Source: Sphingopyxis sp. DBS4 (GTDB taxonomy: Bacteria; Pseudomonadota; Alphaproteobacteria; Sphingomonadales; Sphingomonadaceae). Taken from it: 64,000 bases of DNA. Below the pieces are notes generated by a model. It was not told the DNA's origin. It made no database searches and saw nothing but the letters and a program-made list of their open reading frames with translations. Where the stretch lies: positions 4,103,001 through 4,167,000 of the forward strand of contig NZ_CP102384.1 in assembly GCF_024628865.1 (NCBI RefSeq), given 5' to 3'. Below, piece by piece: positions 33,938 through 42,526 of the stretch (its first letter is position 1; each line of letters starts with the position of its first letter). The translations under genes and the position numbers were made by a program.

Positions 33938-33956
33938 GGACCCCATAGGGGTTGAC
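33938..33956 (-). promoter_or_regulatory. CCCC-N3-GGGGTTGAC palindromic element, copy A
   Basis: Plus-strand ACCCCATAGGGGTTGACTG: a short inverted repeat joined to TTGAC. It is matched at 37746-37765 (AACCCCCGCAGGGGGTTGAC). Each copy lies about 90-110 bases upstream of a small minus-strand gene. It may be an operator or leader hairpin common to genes of the element. The rest of 33831-34063 shows nothing recognisable. Confidence 0.4.
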
Positions 33957-34063
33957 TGTAGGAGGCCGGGCCTCGGCCAAGGGAATAGCGGCAATCGAGA
34001 GCGGGCCGACCCGCGTTGGATAGGCTGGCTAGCGCTCTCCAGCTCGCCTTTGCAGGAGCCGCC

Positions 34064-35080
34064 TCAAACAGTCTTTAGTGATGGCACAAGCTTCGATCGA
34101 ATTTGGACGAGCGTAGTCACCTGGCGCGCCATGAAGGATCGCACGAGGCCGGCGAGGCGCTCGTTGATCTTGTCTTCGCCGCCGTAAAAGAGCTTGCGGT
34201 TCTTGAAGCGCTCGAATTGTCCATTTATCCGGTCGGGCATCAGGAGGAAGCGCTCGATGGCTTTCCCGTCCTTTATGATTTCATAGGCCTTGGGCATGTC
34301 GTCCAACAGGCCATCATGGATGAGTAGATTTCGGATAAGTTCGATCTCCGACACTTCATCGCACGCCTCGAACAGCGTCCCCGCCTTGTCCAGCCTCAGC
34401 CGTTTGCGATCGCCGAAAAGGAAATTGGTGCATCGCAGTTTCGGATAGGATTTGAACTCCGAGTGCAGCTCTTCGACCTCGCGAGCTAATTTGGCGAGAT
34501 AGTCGAGGAGGCTATGCAGTCTGATGAAGAGGAAGCCGAGTGTCGAGTTCAGCATCGTGACTTGGGGAGACGTGCTCCAGCGCACCCCATCTTCCTGCTC
34601 GATCCCGGGCGTGAAGAAGGGTTCGAGGTTGAGGATGCGATAGAACTCTCCGGTCAGCTGACTGACCTCTTTCGTACATTCCTGGATCGCCGAAACAAGC
34701 ATTCGCGTGTCGTAAAGATAGAGGAACTTGTAGAGGTCGGGCATGTCGGCGAACATCGTCAGGAATTGCTCGAAATCGTCGCGACTTACTTTGGCTTCGG
34801 AATTCAAGCCCGCCTGAGCCAGGAAACTGGGCACGAACGGCAGCCGCGCATAATAGGTCTCGAGGCCGCCGAATATTCGGTCGGCAAGGTCGTCATGAAG
34901 CCGAACACATTGTTCTTCGATTGCATATAGGCCGTCATCGACCGCCGGACGCCAACCGCCCATGGGCTCTTGGAAGAAACATTCACCTTGCAGTCCGTCG
35001 GAGAATCGTCCCGGCACTCCATTGATCTTGAGGATCGGCGCGTCGGGCGCGGGCCATTCCGATGTTACCGGGTTCGCCAT
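34064..35080 (-). CDS. HEPN-like protein paired with a LOG-domain protein
   Basis: A 338-residue, mostly helical soluble protein. Two long helices (LHSLLDYLAKLAREVEELHS) lead to ELIRNLLIHDGLLDD, where R250-x4-H255 fits the HEPN ribonuclease signature in the usual helical setting. The N-terminal 130 residues are unassigned. The ATG lies two bases after the stop of the LOG gene, so the pair is one translational unit. I infer a nucleotide sensor plus RNase effector. Base composition is poorer in GC than the flanks, which fits horizontal cargo. Confidence 0.68.
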   Translation of the reverse strand: MANPVTSEWPAPDAPILKINGVPGRFSDGLQGECFFQEPMGGWRPAVDDGLYAIEEQCVRLHDDLADRIFGGLETYYARLPFVPSFLAQAGLNSEAKVSRDDFEQFLTMFADMPDLYKFLYLYDTRMLVSAIQECTKEVSQLTGEFYRILNLEPFFTPGIEQEDGVRWSTSPQVTMLNSTLGFLFIRLHSLLDYLAKLAREVEELHSEFKSYPKLRCTNFLFGDRKRLRLDKAGTLFEACDEVSEIELIRNLLIHDGLLDDMPKAYEIIKDGKAIERFLLMPDRINGQFERFKNRKLFYGGEDKINERLAGLVRSFMARQVTTLVQIRSKLVPSLKTV

Positions 35081-35082
35081 GG

Positions 35083-36369
35083 TCAAGTTGTCGTGTTTCC
35101 TAGATGCACGTCGGCCTTCGTGACGTTCGGCTTGGCTGCGGCATCGACGAGGAATGTCACGGCCGCTTTCGGCGACCGCGTGACGAACACCGACGTTTGA
35201 AATTTCTTCTCCGTGGCCAGTTGCTTCATCAGCGGCATCAAAGGCTTTCGCTTGTCTACTGGCACGTCGGTCGGCCAATATTGATCGCCGCAGGGGCGGT
35301 CCCAGTATCCGCCTGCATTATAGAAGACCATGGGCGTCGGAGACTGCCCCTCACCGAGATAGTAATTTTGCGTCGCGTCTTGGAATATCTCCTGAACGGT
35401 CCCCCCATTTCCTTCGAAGAAGATGATGCCCTTGTTCGCTAGCGTCACGAGGCCGTCTTCGCGAAGGCTGTTGAAGAACATCTTCGCGTGATAGCCCGCA
35501 AACAAATTGGGCGGTTCATGCCCGTATAGCCAAGTTGGTATGCCAAGGCTGAACTTGGACGCGGGTGGGTCGTCCGTCCAGCTCCCCAGGATTTTGGCTC
35601 GGACCGCCATCGCCGTGGAGCGCCATTCCTTGCTCTCAAAATCCTGGTGCGTCAGCATGGCTTTGACCGCCGCAACTACCTTCGCGTCTTCACCGGCAAG
35701 GAGAGCGCCAAGATTGCCGGCTTCCATCACGCCTGGGCCCCCGCCGGTCAGGATTAGAAACCCCGCCTCGGTCAGCCGTTTCGCGATCTCTACACACTCC
35801 CAATAGACGTCCTGCTTCGCCGCCTCGACGTCTGCACTGCTTTGCTCGCGTCTGAAGTCGTGCCCTCCCATGATCGCAACGACTTTCTTGCCTTGCAAAT
35901 ATTTGAGCAGCGCTTGCTCTTGCACTGTGTCGTGCATCCGAGCCGCCATTACCTGAACGGGGGTCAGGGTTCTGGGAACATTCTTCTTCTTGTTGAAGAA
36001 ATCAAAGCCCTGCCAGTCTGGCGTTCCATCCCAACCGGGCTGCCCGTTTTGTCCCGGAACCGGGTCCCATTTGGATCCGTCATCCTCCATCCCGTCGTAG
36101 AGATCGGCGACGGTATAAATTCCCGGCGCAAAGGCAGGCAGCTTGGACGGGAGCGCGGGCAGTTCCGTCACCAACGCGGCATTTTCGGCACCTATCTTTG
36201 CATACAGGACTGGCCCGATGCCGCACCCCATGAAGGCGGAGCCCGCGACTGAGACTTTGGCGAACTCGGCGTCCAGCGCCGTCAGGTCGACACTCTGCAA
36301 GGTTGCCGGTTCCGTCGCGCCGCCGCGGAGCCAGATCTTGGCGTCCTCGATGCTGTCTATGAATATCAT
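35083..36369 (-). CDS. LOG/SLOG-family Rossmann nucleotide-binding protein
   Basis: A 428-residue protein. Residues about 160-400 form a LOG-like fold: VVAIMGGHDFRR (163-174), LTGGGPGVMEAGN (207-219) and EGNGGTVQE (319-327). The last corresponds to the PGGxGTxxE motif of cytokinin-activating LOG enzymes, with the Pro and second Gly replaced, so catalysis may differ. The N-terminal 150 residues match nothing I know. SLOG domains bind or process nucleotides and NAD-like ligands in conflict systems. GGAGG sits eight bases ahead of ATG 36369. It is the first gene of a two-gene unit with the HEPN gene. Confidence 0.8.
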   Translation of the reverse strand: MIFIDSIEDAKIWLRGGATEPATLQSVDLTALDAEFAKVSVAGSAFMGCGIGPVLYAKIGAENAALVTELPALPSKLPAFAPGIYTVADLYDGMEDDGSKWDPVPGQNGQPGWDGTPDWQGFDFFNKKKNVPRTLTPVQVMAARMHDTVQEQALLKYLQGKKVVAIMGGHDFRREQSSADVEAAKQDVYWECVEIAKRLTEAGFLILTGGGPGVMEAGNLGALLAGEDAKVVAAVKAMLTHQDFESKEWRSTAMAVRAKILGSWTDDPPASKFSLGIPTWLYGHEPPNLFAGYHAKMFFNSLREDGLVTLANKGIIFFEGNGGTVQEIFQDATQNYYLGEGQSPTPMVFYNAGGYWDRPCGDQYWPTDVPVDKRKPLMPLMKQLATEKKFQTSVFVTRSPKAAVTFLVDAAAKPNVTKADVHLGNTTT

Positions 36370-36548
36370 GCCCTCGTCCTCCCCATCGCTCAGGCTATCC
36401 GACCTCGCGCAGAATCCGGAGTCCTTTCGCACCCGAATTGGGATCGATCTCGTTCCAAAGGCAAGTGCCTCGAATGGACCCGCCCGCGCTCGGGTGATAT
36501 TCGTAGAAGGGATCGACAGATGCCAGTGCCGGGGAAGAAGAGGAATTT

Positions 36549-37286
36549 ATGAAGCCGTCAGCCAAGCGCCGTGTCGAGCAGGCCGTCCGAACGATCATGC
36601 AAGCTGATGGTGATCATTGCTCGCTCTGCCGCGCGCCGCTGCAGCATAACACGCGAACCTTTGGTGGCGTAACCAAGGACGGCACACCGCGACTGGTGGG
36701 TGAATGCTGCAAGGTGAAGATGCACGAGATCATCCTCATGGGCGTCTTTGTAACGCGAGATGCGGGTGATCAACCTTGGGGGAAACCGACTGGAAAGAGT
36801 CACCCTCCAGCCGACGTCGAAGGCGCCGTCACCGCAATGCAAGGCTTCTTCAGCCAACGCGACGAAGAGATTGGAGCTTTGTCCAAGCGGGGCGGAATCA
36901 AGGGCGCACCCGCCGGGATCTATCGTGAGGAGACCTTTTGGAAGGAGGACGATGCCGCGTGGTTCGAGAAGCATCCTCAACGTTCTCATAGGCTACGCTC
37001 GCTCATCGGCGATGAGGCCGAGCAGTGCGGTTTCAACGCGCTCGGACAAATGCCGCCACGCCATGAAATTCAGGTTGTTGTGCGACAGGTCCAGCCTGGC
37101 GCCCGTATTCGCACCCCGTTCGGGCGCAATCTCGCCATGCCGATTCCCGACGAAGAAGCCGTCATTCATGCGCTTTTTGACGTTCTTCAGGCCGGTCCGC
37201 AGTCCGGTAATCGCGTCATTCCTGCAACGACTTTGCTCCCCTTAATCGCTGCGTATTCCGGCCGCGGGAGCCGGCCGGCAAACTAG
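36549..37286 (+). CDS. Hypothetical protein with CxxC/CC cluster
   Basis: A 245-residue protein, divergent from the LOG gene. Near the N-terminus HCSLCRAPL and GECCKVKM give a four-Cys set (CxxC...CC) that could hold zinc. The rest is featureless, with KHPQRSHRLRSLIGDEAEQC mid-protein. No family recognised. The codon pattern is coherent throughout, and it ends at a strong shared terminator hairpin, so it is probably a real gene. Confidence 0.65.
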   Translation: MKPSAKRRVEQAVRTIMQADGDHCSLCRAPLQHNTRTFGGVTKDGTPRLVGECCKVKMHEIILMGVFVTRDAGDQPWGKPTGKSHPPADVEGAVTAMQGFFSQRDEEIGALSKRGGIKGAPAGIYREETFWKEDDAAWFEKHPQRSHRLRSLIGDEAEQCGFNALGQMPPRHEIQVVVRQVQPGARIRTPFGRNLAMPIPDEEAVIHALFDVLQAGPQSGNRVIPATTLLPLIAAYSGRGSRPAN

Positions 37287-37301
37287 GCGCTCTATGCAGT
37301 T

Positions 37302-37327
37302 GCCGACCTCTCCGGAGAGAGGTCGGC
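37302..37327. terminator. Bidirectional hairpin terminator
   Basis: Perfect 10-base arms GCCGACCTCT and AGAGGTCGGC with loop CCGGAG, between convergent genes ending at 37286 (plus) and 37338 (minus). It suits both. Confidence 0.75.
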
Positions 37328-37337
37328 GTGCCGCTGA

Positions 37338-37655
37338 TTAGCTCGGCGGATTCCATATCAGCACCTTCTTCGACGGATCGTCGCCCGGCGCGTTTGCGAC
37401 GTTGCAGAAGATCTGGCCGAGTTCGGGGGCCGACAGCGAGACCGAGATATATTCGGCGCCGGCCTGCGACGTCTTCACCCAGCCAGCGCCGAGTTCGAAG
37501 CCGTTCTTGCGGCTGATGACGCGATAGTCGGGTTCGCTGTCCTTCGTCTTGCGGCCGTTCGGGACGATCGCGATCGGCGCGGTGACCATCAGGGTTGCGA
37601 GATTGCCTTCGAGGCTGCCGTCGTCCCTGACGGTGAGATTTGCGATGCTTGCCAT
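37338..37655 (-). CDS. DUF736 protein, copy 3 (stand-alone)
   Basis: A 105-residue DUF736 protein: ANLTVRDDGSLEGNLATLMV at the start, ELGAGWVKTSQAGAEYISVS mid-protein and KKVLIWNPP at the end. It is a single-gene unit with a hairpin terminator and a 230-base upstream region that carries a CCCC-N3-GGGG element. Copies 3 and 4 share the WNP ending and the PDYRV segment, so they are closer to each other than to copy 1. Confidence 0.87.
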   Translation of the reverse strand: MASIANLTVRDDGSLEGNLATLMVTAPIAIVPNGRKTKDSEPDYRVISRKNGFELGAGWVKTSQAGAEYISVSLSAPELGQIFCNVANAPGDDPSKKVLIWNPPS

Positions 37656-37745
37656 TTGAAGTCTCCTTGGATGCTCGGGAACCATCCCCGATGGCGCCAG
37701 AAGGAGGGGCCGGTCACCGCCGTCACCGAGCGGTACGCGAGGGCG

Positions 37746-37765
37746 AACCCCCGCAGGGGGTTGAC
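37746..37765 (-). promoter_or_regulatory. CCCC-N3-GGGGTTGAC palindromic element, copy B
   Basis: Plus-strand AACCCCCGCAGGGGGTTGAC, 91-110 bases upstream of DUF736 copy 3. It matches copy A at 33938-33956 in both the inverted repeat and the adjoining TTGAC. Function is inferred from repetition and position only. Confidence 0.4.
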
Positions 37766-37889
37766 GGCAAAGGTGATCCGAGACCCGCAGAAAGCGACAG
37801 GAGGGGAGGTCCCCAGCAGGCAGCAGCCTGGCCATCAGCAGATCCCAAGGCTGACCGGCCGCACCGGTGCAGTGGGCAGGTTCCGGATC

Positions 37890-38579
37890 TCAGAGATCGT
37901 CGGGCGGAACGCCCAAGGCAGCAGAAAGCGTTTCGTTGGTGTCGGAAATGCCGGTCCAGAATTCGACGAAGCGGCTGTCCGTCGGGCTCCCGCGGACGCC
38001 TATTCGCGCCACGATGAGGAGGCACCAGCGAAGTGCCTCGCGGCAGAATTCGCGATCCTCGAACAGCTTCTGCGGATTATCGAAGACGCCTGCGATTATC
38101 ATGCCCTGCATCGCGATGGAGGATGGTGCGTATTTCGGGTGCACGAGATTGGAACGTAGATTGTAGAGTTCACGGATCTTGGCGCAGAGCTTCTTCGAGC
38201 CCGGCAGAGGCTCGCCCCATATCAGTCTCGGGAGATGCGCCAGCTTATGCTCGATCGTCTTCTCGTTCGTCGCGAGATCGACTGCCGCCTCGGACCCGAT
38301 CTGCAATCCCGCAACATGAAAATAGACATTGAGAAAGGCTTCGGTTCCGACGAGGCTCATGAGGAAGGCCTGCAGACCGTGGCTGCGGTTGTCGGAGCTA
38401 TAGAAGTCCGGATCATCCTCCGCCTTCATTGCGGCCAGTTCGCGGATCGCAATCTCGAAATAGGTTCGCGCCACCGAATTTGGGGATTCAAGGCTGACGC
38501 CGCCCTCATAGGGCTTTCCATCCTTGTAAATGGCATGAATGCTGCCGTCTTCGTTGAAGTCGAATTCGAAATGCGACAC
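37890..38579 (-). CDS. HEPN-like hypothetical protein
   Basis: A 229-residue helical protein. IEHKLAHLPRLIWGEPLPGS is followed by IRELYNLRSNLVHPKYAPS, where RSNLVH is an R-x4-H HEPN motif in its usual context. It starts at GTG 38579, chosen because AGGAGG lies five bases ahead; upstream in-frame ATGs run into the decayed dnaE2. It stands alone, 40 bases after the dnaE2 remnant, with no visible antitoxin. It may be an RNase effector or an inactive relative. Confidence 0.65.
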   Translation of the reverse strand: MSHFEFDFNEDGSIHAIYKDGKPYEGGVSLESPNSVARTYFEIAIRELAAMKAEDDPDFYSSDNRSHGLQAFLMSLVGTEAFLNVYFHVAGLQIGSEAAVDLATNEKTIEHKLAHLPRLIWGEPLPGSKKLCAKIRELYNLRSNLVHPKYAPSSIAMQGMIIAGVFDNPQKLFEDREFCREALRWCLLIVARIGVRGSPTDSRFVEFWTGISDTNETLSAALGVPPDDL

Positions 38580-38619
38580 CTGATCCTCCTCGGCATGTCT
38601 GTATTTGTTACTCGATGGC

Positions 38620-40837
38620 TTAGTGAAAATCATGGCTGCGGATGCGCAGCGGAGCGTCACGCGAATCCGGTCCGCCGCCATTTCGCGCTCCGTCTCCGCG
38701 CCCGGGCGCCACCGAGAAGTCACTGCGTCCAATAGAGCGCAGCATCGCATCATGATCGATGATCCGGTCGCAAATGATGTGAATGACCTCGCCTTCCTTC
38801 TGGAGCCGTCCGCGCATCGCGATCATCGACGCCGACATCACGGGGCGCCTGTAAATGTCGAACCGGTCGGGCCAGAGAATGCCGTTGGCGATCCCGGTCT
38901 CGTCCTCGATCGTGACGAAGAGCACGCCTTTCGCCGAACCGGGCCGTTGCCGGACAAGGATCACACCAGCGACCTCGATATTCCGTCCATCGCGAATATG
39001 CGGGAGGTCCGCGCAGCGAACGATCCCCATCCCATCGAGCTCATCCCGCAAAAAACTCAGCGGATGCGCGCGCAGCGACAGCTGCAGCGTGCGATAATCC
39101 TCCACTACTTCGCGTCCCTCGGTCATCGACCGCAGCGCCGTCTCCGGTTCGAGCCCCTCAGGCGAGAAACCCGCCTCGCGCGCGTCGGCGGCTGCGAACA
39201 GCGGCAGCGGCGCTTCACCGAGGCCGCGAACCTTCCAAAGGCCTTGCCGCCGGTCCTCGGACAGGCAGGCAAAGCCGTCCGCCTCAGCGATCCGCTCGAT
39301 CGCAGCGCGTGGCACGCCGGCGCGGCGCCAGACATCCTCAACGCAATCATAAGGCACGTCACCTCTCGCCCCGACGATCGCGGCGCCATGAATATTGGCA
39401 AGCGAGCGAACCTGGCGAAAGCCAAGGCGCACCGCGAGATAGCCGCCATCGGCCTCCTCCAGCGTGCAGTCCCAATGGCTGTCGTTAATCGAGACGGGGC
39501 GCACCTCGACGCCATGCTTCTGCGCATCGCGCACGATCTGCGCGGGCGCGTAAAAGCCCATCGGCTGCGCGTTGAGGAGCGCCGCGCAGAAGACGTCGGG
39601 ATGATGATGCTTCATCCAACAGCTCGCATAGGCGATCTTGGCAAAGCTCGCCGCGTGGCTCTCGGGAAAGCCATAGGAGCCGAAGCCCTCGATCTGCTTG
39701 AAGGTGCGCTCGGCGAAATCCTTGGGATAGCCGCGCTCAACCATGCCGCCGACAAGCTTGTCGTAGAAATGCGAAACGCCGCCGGTGAGCTTGAAGGTCG
39801 CCATGGCGCGGCGCAGCTGATCAGCCTCGGCGGGCGTGAAGCCCGCGCCGACGATCGCGACCTTCATCGCCTGTTCTTGGAACAGCGGAACGCCTAATGT
39901 CTTTTCGAGCACGGCGCGGAGCTCGGGCTTGGGATATTCGGGCTTTTCCTTGCCCTCGCGGCGGCGAAGATAGGGATGGACCATATCGCCCTGGATCGGC
40001 CCGGGGCGCACGATCGCGACCTCGATCACAAGATCGTAGAAACATTTGGGCTTGATCCGCGGCAGCATCGACATTTGCGCGCGGCTCTCGATCTGGAAGA
40101 CACCCAACGTGTCGGCCTTCTGGATCATGCCGAAAACGGCGGGATCATCATCCTGCAGGTCGGCCATGCCGACATCGACGCCCTTATGCTCGCGCAGCAG
40201 ATTGAAGGCGCGGTTCATGCAACCGAGCATGCCGAGACCAAGCACGTCGACCTTCATGAATTTCAGGACGTCGATATCGTCCTTGTCCCATTCGATGATC
40301 TGCCGGTCTTCCATGCGCGCGGGCTCGATCGGCACAAGATCGTCCAATCGCTCCTCGGTCAGCACGAACCCGCCGGGATGCTGCGAGAGGTGACGCGGAA
40401 TCCCGATCAGCTGTCGTGCAAGGTCGAGCGTCAAGCGTAGGCGGTAATCGTCGGCATTGAGATTTAGCTCGGCAATCCGCTCTTCGGGGATAGAGGACCC
40501 GCTCGGGACCAAGGCCAGCCTGCTCGAGTCCCGGAGCATAAAGATCGAAACGGGTGAGCGCCCAGAGCGCCGAAACCCCCGGCGCCGCCGCAAAGCGCGC
40601 GGCGATCCCGGCAGCGAACAGCGTGGCCGCAGCATCGTCACTCCAGCTCGCCGAAGCGCCCGCGACCTCGTGGAGGCCCGCGCTGTCGAGGCCATTGCCG
40701 CTCAGCAAATGGTCAAGCGGCGCGACGCCGAAGGGCAGCGCCGGACCGCGCGTTTCGCGCACGCGCGCGATCGCTTCGCGCAGCGCGTCAAGCTCGGCGG
40801 CCGATGGCCGGACAGAAGAAGAGGGCGTCATTTGCAT
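38620..40837 (-). pseudogene. imuA'-'dnaE2 deletion fusion (decayed SOS mutasome cassette)
   Basis: The first ~340 bases encode the N-terminus of ImuA ([36 protein letters not shown]). Near 40490-40500 homology jumps, in a different frame, to the middle of error-prone polymerase DnaE2 ([20 protein letters not shown]), which then runs intact to its C-terminus ([28 protein letters not shown]). The rest of imuA, all of imuB and the DnaE2 N-terminus are gone, including the PHP domain and the catalytic PDxDxDF aspartates. A LexA box still precedes imuA. A single large deletion in an imuA-imuB-dnaE2 operon explains this. Polymerase activity is not expected. Confidence 0.88.
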
Positions 40838-40855
40838 GGGGCAACATCACTCAAT

Positions 40856-40870
40856 GTTCCCCTTATGTTC
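40856..40870 (-). promoter_or_regulatory. LexA (SOS) box upstream of the imuA remnant
   Basis: GTTC (40856-40859), seven bases, GTTC (40867-40870): the alphaproteobacterial LexA operator GTTC-N7-GTTC. It lies 19-33 bases upstream of the imuA' start codon, the usual place. It is nearly identical in its spacer to the box at 41994. Confidence 0.8.
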
Positions 40871-40924
40871 TGACGAGTCCGGCCATTCGTCAAGCGAGTC
40901 GCCGGAAACCGCTGAAATGCGGGC

Positions 40925-41344
40925 CTATTCGAGGCGATCGAGGGTCCGGGAATCGCGCTGTCCGCCAAACCAGCGATCGAGCGCCGCGCCGAAAAGCGCG
41001 TTTCCGCTCGCCGACTCGAAGAGCGTGAGCGACGAGCAAAGCTTCAAGGCGTCGACATTGCCGAACACGGCAACGGGATCGCTGCTCGGCAAGTCCTGAA
41101 GCGCGCTCACGCATTCGGCGTAACGCGGTCCGAGTAACGGATGTGCGAGATAGGCTTCAGCCTCCGCAAGGCCGGCTATCGCAAAGCGCTGGGCCATCGC
41201 GCTGCGCCCGAGGCCCGCGAGCTGCGGGAAAATATACCACATCCAGTGCGATCGCTTCGCCCCGCGCCGAATTTCGCCAATGGCGCGCGGATAGACCTGA
41301 TCCTGCGCAGCCACAAACCGCTCGAGTCCGTCGGTTTCGTTCAC
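40925..41344 (-). CDS. DUF1810 family protein
   Basis: A 139-residue DUF1810 protein: LERFVAAQDQVYPRAIGEIR, then the hallmark KRSHWMWYIFPQLAGLG and SAMAQRFAIAGLAEAEAYL. Function unknown, sometimes linked to nucleotide or ADP-ribose chemistry. It starts at GTG 41344 overlapping the SRAP stop (GTGA), so it belongs to the same SOS-controlled transcript. A long upstream extension of the frame only shadows SRAP. Confidence 0.87.
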   Translation of the reverse strand: MNETDGLERFVAAQDQVYPRAIGEIRRGAKRSHWMWYIFPQLAGLGRSAMAQRFAIAGLAEAEAYLAHPLLGPRYAECVSALQDLPSSDPVAVFGNVDALKLCSSLTLFESASGNALFGAALDRWFGGQRDSRTLDRLE

Positions 41345-41958
41345 AGCGCGAGCGCGCCCTGCGCCGGCGGCTTCCCATAGACCTGGGTCACCTCGAGACT
41401 GCCTTCGGGAAGCCATTTGAGGATGTCTTCGGCCGGAACGCGTGGATCGAGCCAAGCCGCCCACTGGTCGCGGGCGAGCGGAATGATCTGGCGGTGATGA
41501 TAGGGCGCGATATCGGGACCGGCTTCCATCGTCAGCAGACTGAAGGCCTCGCCGACATGGCTGTCGCGCCAGACGCCAGCCATGCAGAACCAGCGATGGT
41601 CCTTCATCGTGAAAAGCCATTTGTCCAAACGCTTCTGCGTCGTGTCGGTGGGATCGGTAAACTCGTAGAAGCCGTCGCACAGGACGAGGCAGCGCTGCAT
41701 GCCAAGGTCGCGGCGTTCCGAACGGACATTGTAGACCGGCTTGCCCCCTTGCCCCGGCCAGCTCCAACGCCGGTTGACAAGCGAACCGGTCGCGGCTCCG
41801 TCACTGCTCTTCACGATCGGCGCGGTGTCGGTGATCCGCACATCCTCGCGCGCCGGCACGTTCGGCGCGCCTTCGGGCATGTCGATCTTGATCTGGAGGT
41901 TGTCGAAATCCTCGGCGATCGAAGCGATGTCGATTTCGAGCCGATAGTCATTGCACAT
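41341..41958 (-). CDS. SRAP-family protein (YedK/HMCES type), DNA abasic-site crosslinker
   Basis: A 205-residue SRAP protein. After Met removal the catalytic Cys2 would be N-terminal (MCNDYRLEID). Other family features are NVRSERRD, CLVLCDGFYEFTD and the His in APYHHRQIIPL. SRAP proteins form a thiazolidine crosslink to abasic sites in single-stranded DNA. The gene is divergent from a second SRAP-like gene, with a LexA box 36 bases upstream, which fits SOS induction. Confidence 0.92.
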   Translation of the reverse strand: MCNDYRLEIDIASIAEDFDNLQIKIDMPEGAPNVPAREDVRITDTAPIVKSSDGAATGSLVNRRWSWPGQGGKPVYNVRSERRDLGMQRCLVLCDGFYEFTDPTDTTQKRLDKWLFTMKDHRWFCMAGVWRDSHVGEAFSLLTMEAGPDIAPYHHRQIIPLARDQWAAWLDPRVPAEDILKWLPEGSLEVTQVYGKPPAQGALAL

Positions 41959-41993
41959 GCGCGGTGGTCCCCTGGCCCTTGCGACTCATCTTC

Positions 41994-42008
41994 GTTCCCA
42001 TTATGTTC
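41994..42008. promoter_or_regulatory. LexA (SOS) box between divergent SRAP genes
   Basis: GTTC (41994-41997), seven bases (CCATTAT), GTTC (42005-42008): a perfect alphaproteobacterial LexA operator in the 55-base spacer between the two SRAP-type genes. It probably controls both directions. It ends only five bases before the downstream ATG, so that transcript may be leaderless or use a later start. Confidence 0.82.
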
Positions 42009-42013
42009 CACAT

Positions 42014-42526
42014 ATGGGTATCGCGCCAACCCCTTTCGATCCCGACGCCCCGAGCGGAGGCGTAGAAGCGCTCGTGCGGCGCAATCCCGACAATATGGCC
42101 GAGATCGAAATGGTCAAAGCGGTTTGGGGCTCCGACCCGCGGTTCAGCGACGGGATCAACTATCGTTTCGTGCGCACCGAGGGCCGTGCCTTCCCGGCGC
42201 GGCGCTGCCTGATCCCCGCGTCCGAGTTCCGGATGGGAACCGGCGATCACCGCTACCGGGTGACGCTCGACAGCGGCAATTTCTTCTATCTCGCCGCAGT
42301 CTGGGATTCGCCGCTCGCCGACTGGCCGCTGTCCTACCGTATTCTGACCATCCCGGCGGGCGCCGACGTTATTCCCTATCAGTCGCGCCACGGCGTCATC
42401 ATCCAGCGCCGCGACGTCCAGCACTGGCTCGACGGCACATTGCCCAATGAGGAACTGTTCGCCGAGCCTCCACGGCACACGCTCTTCGTCGAGCCGCTGC
42501 GCAAGCAGGCCAAACTTCCGCTGTGA
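42014..42526 (+). CDS. Divergent SRAP-family paralogue without N-terminal Cys
   Basis: A 170-residue SRAP-like protein: INYRFVRTEGRAFPARRCLI, PASEFRMGTGDHRY, LAAVWDSP, ADVIPYQSRHGVIIQRRDV. It starts MGIAPTPFDPD and so lacks the catalytic Cys2. The His in SRHGVI is kept. Either it has another role or a different residue attacks the abasic site. It is co-oriented and coupled with the AlkB-like gene and faces the canonical SRAP gene across a LexA box. Confidence 0.82.
   Translation: MGIAPTPFDPDAPSGGVEALVRRNPDNMAEIEMVKAVWGSDPRFSDGINYRFVRTEGRAFPARRCLIPASEFRMGTGDHRYRVTLDSGNFFYLAAVWDSPLADWPLSYRILTIPAGADVIPYQSRHGVIIQRRDVQHWLDGTLPNEELFAEPPRHTLFVEPLRKQAKLPL

Noticed and set aside
38605-39897. 430-codon plus-strand frame opposite the dnaE2 remnant
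   Set aside because: Antisense shadow; its length reflects the still-open DnaE2 frame.
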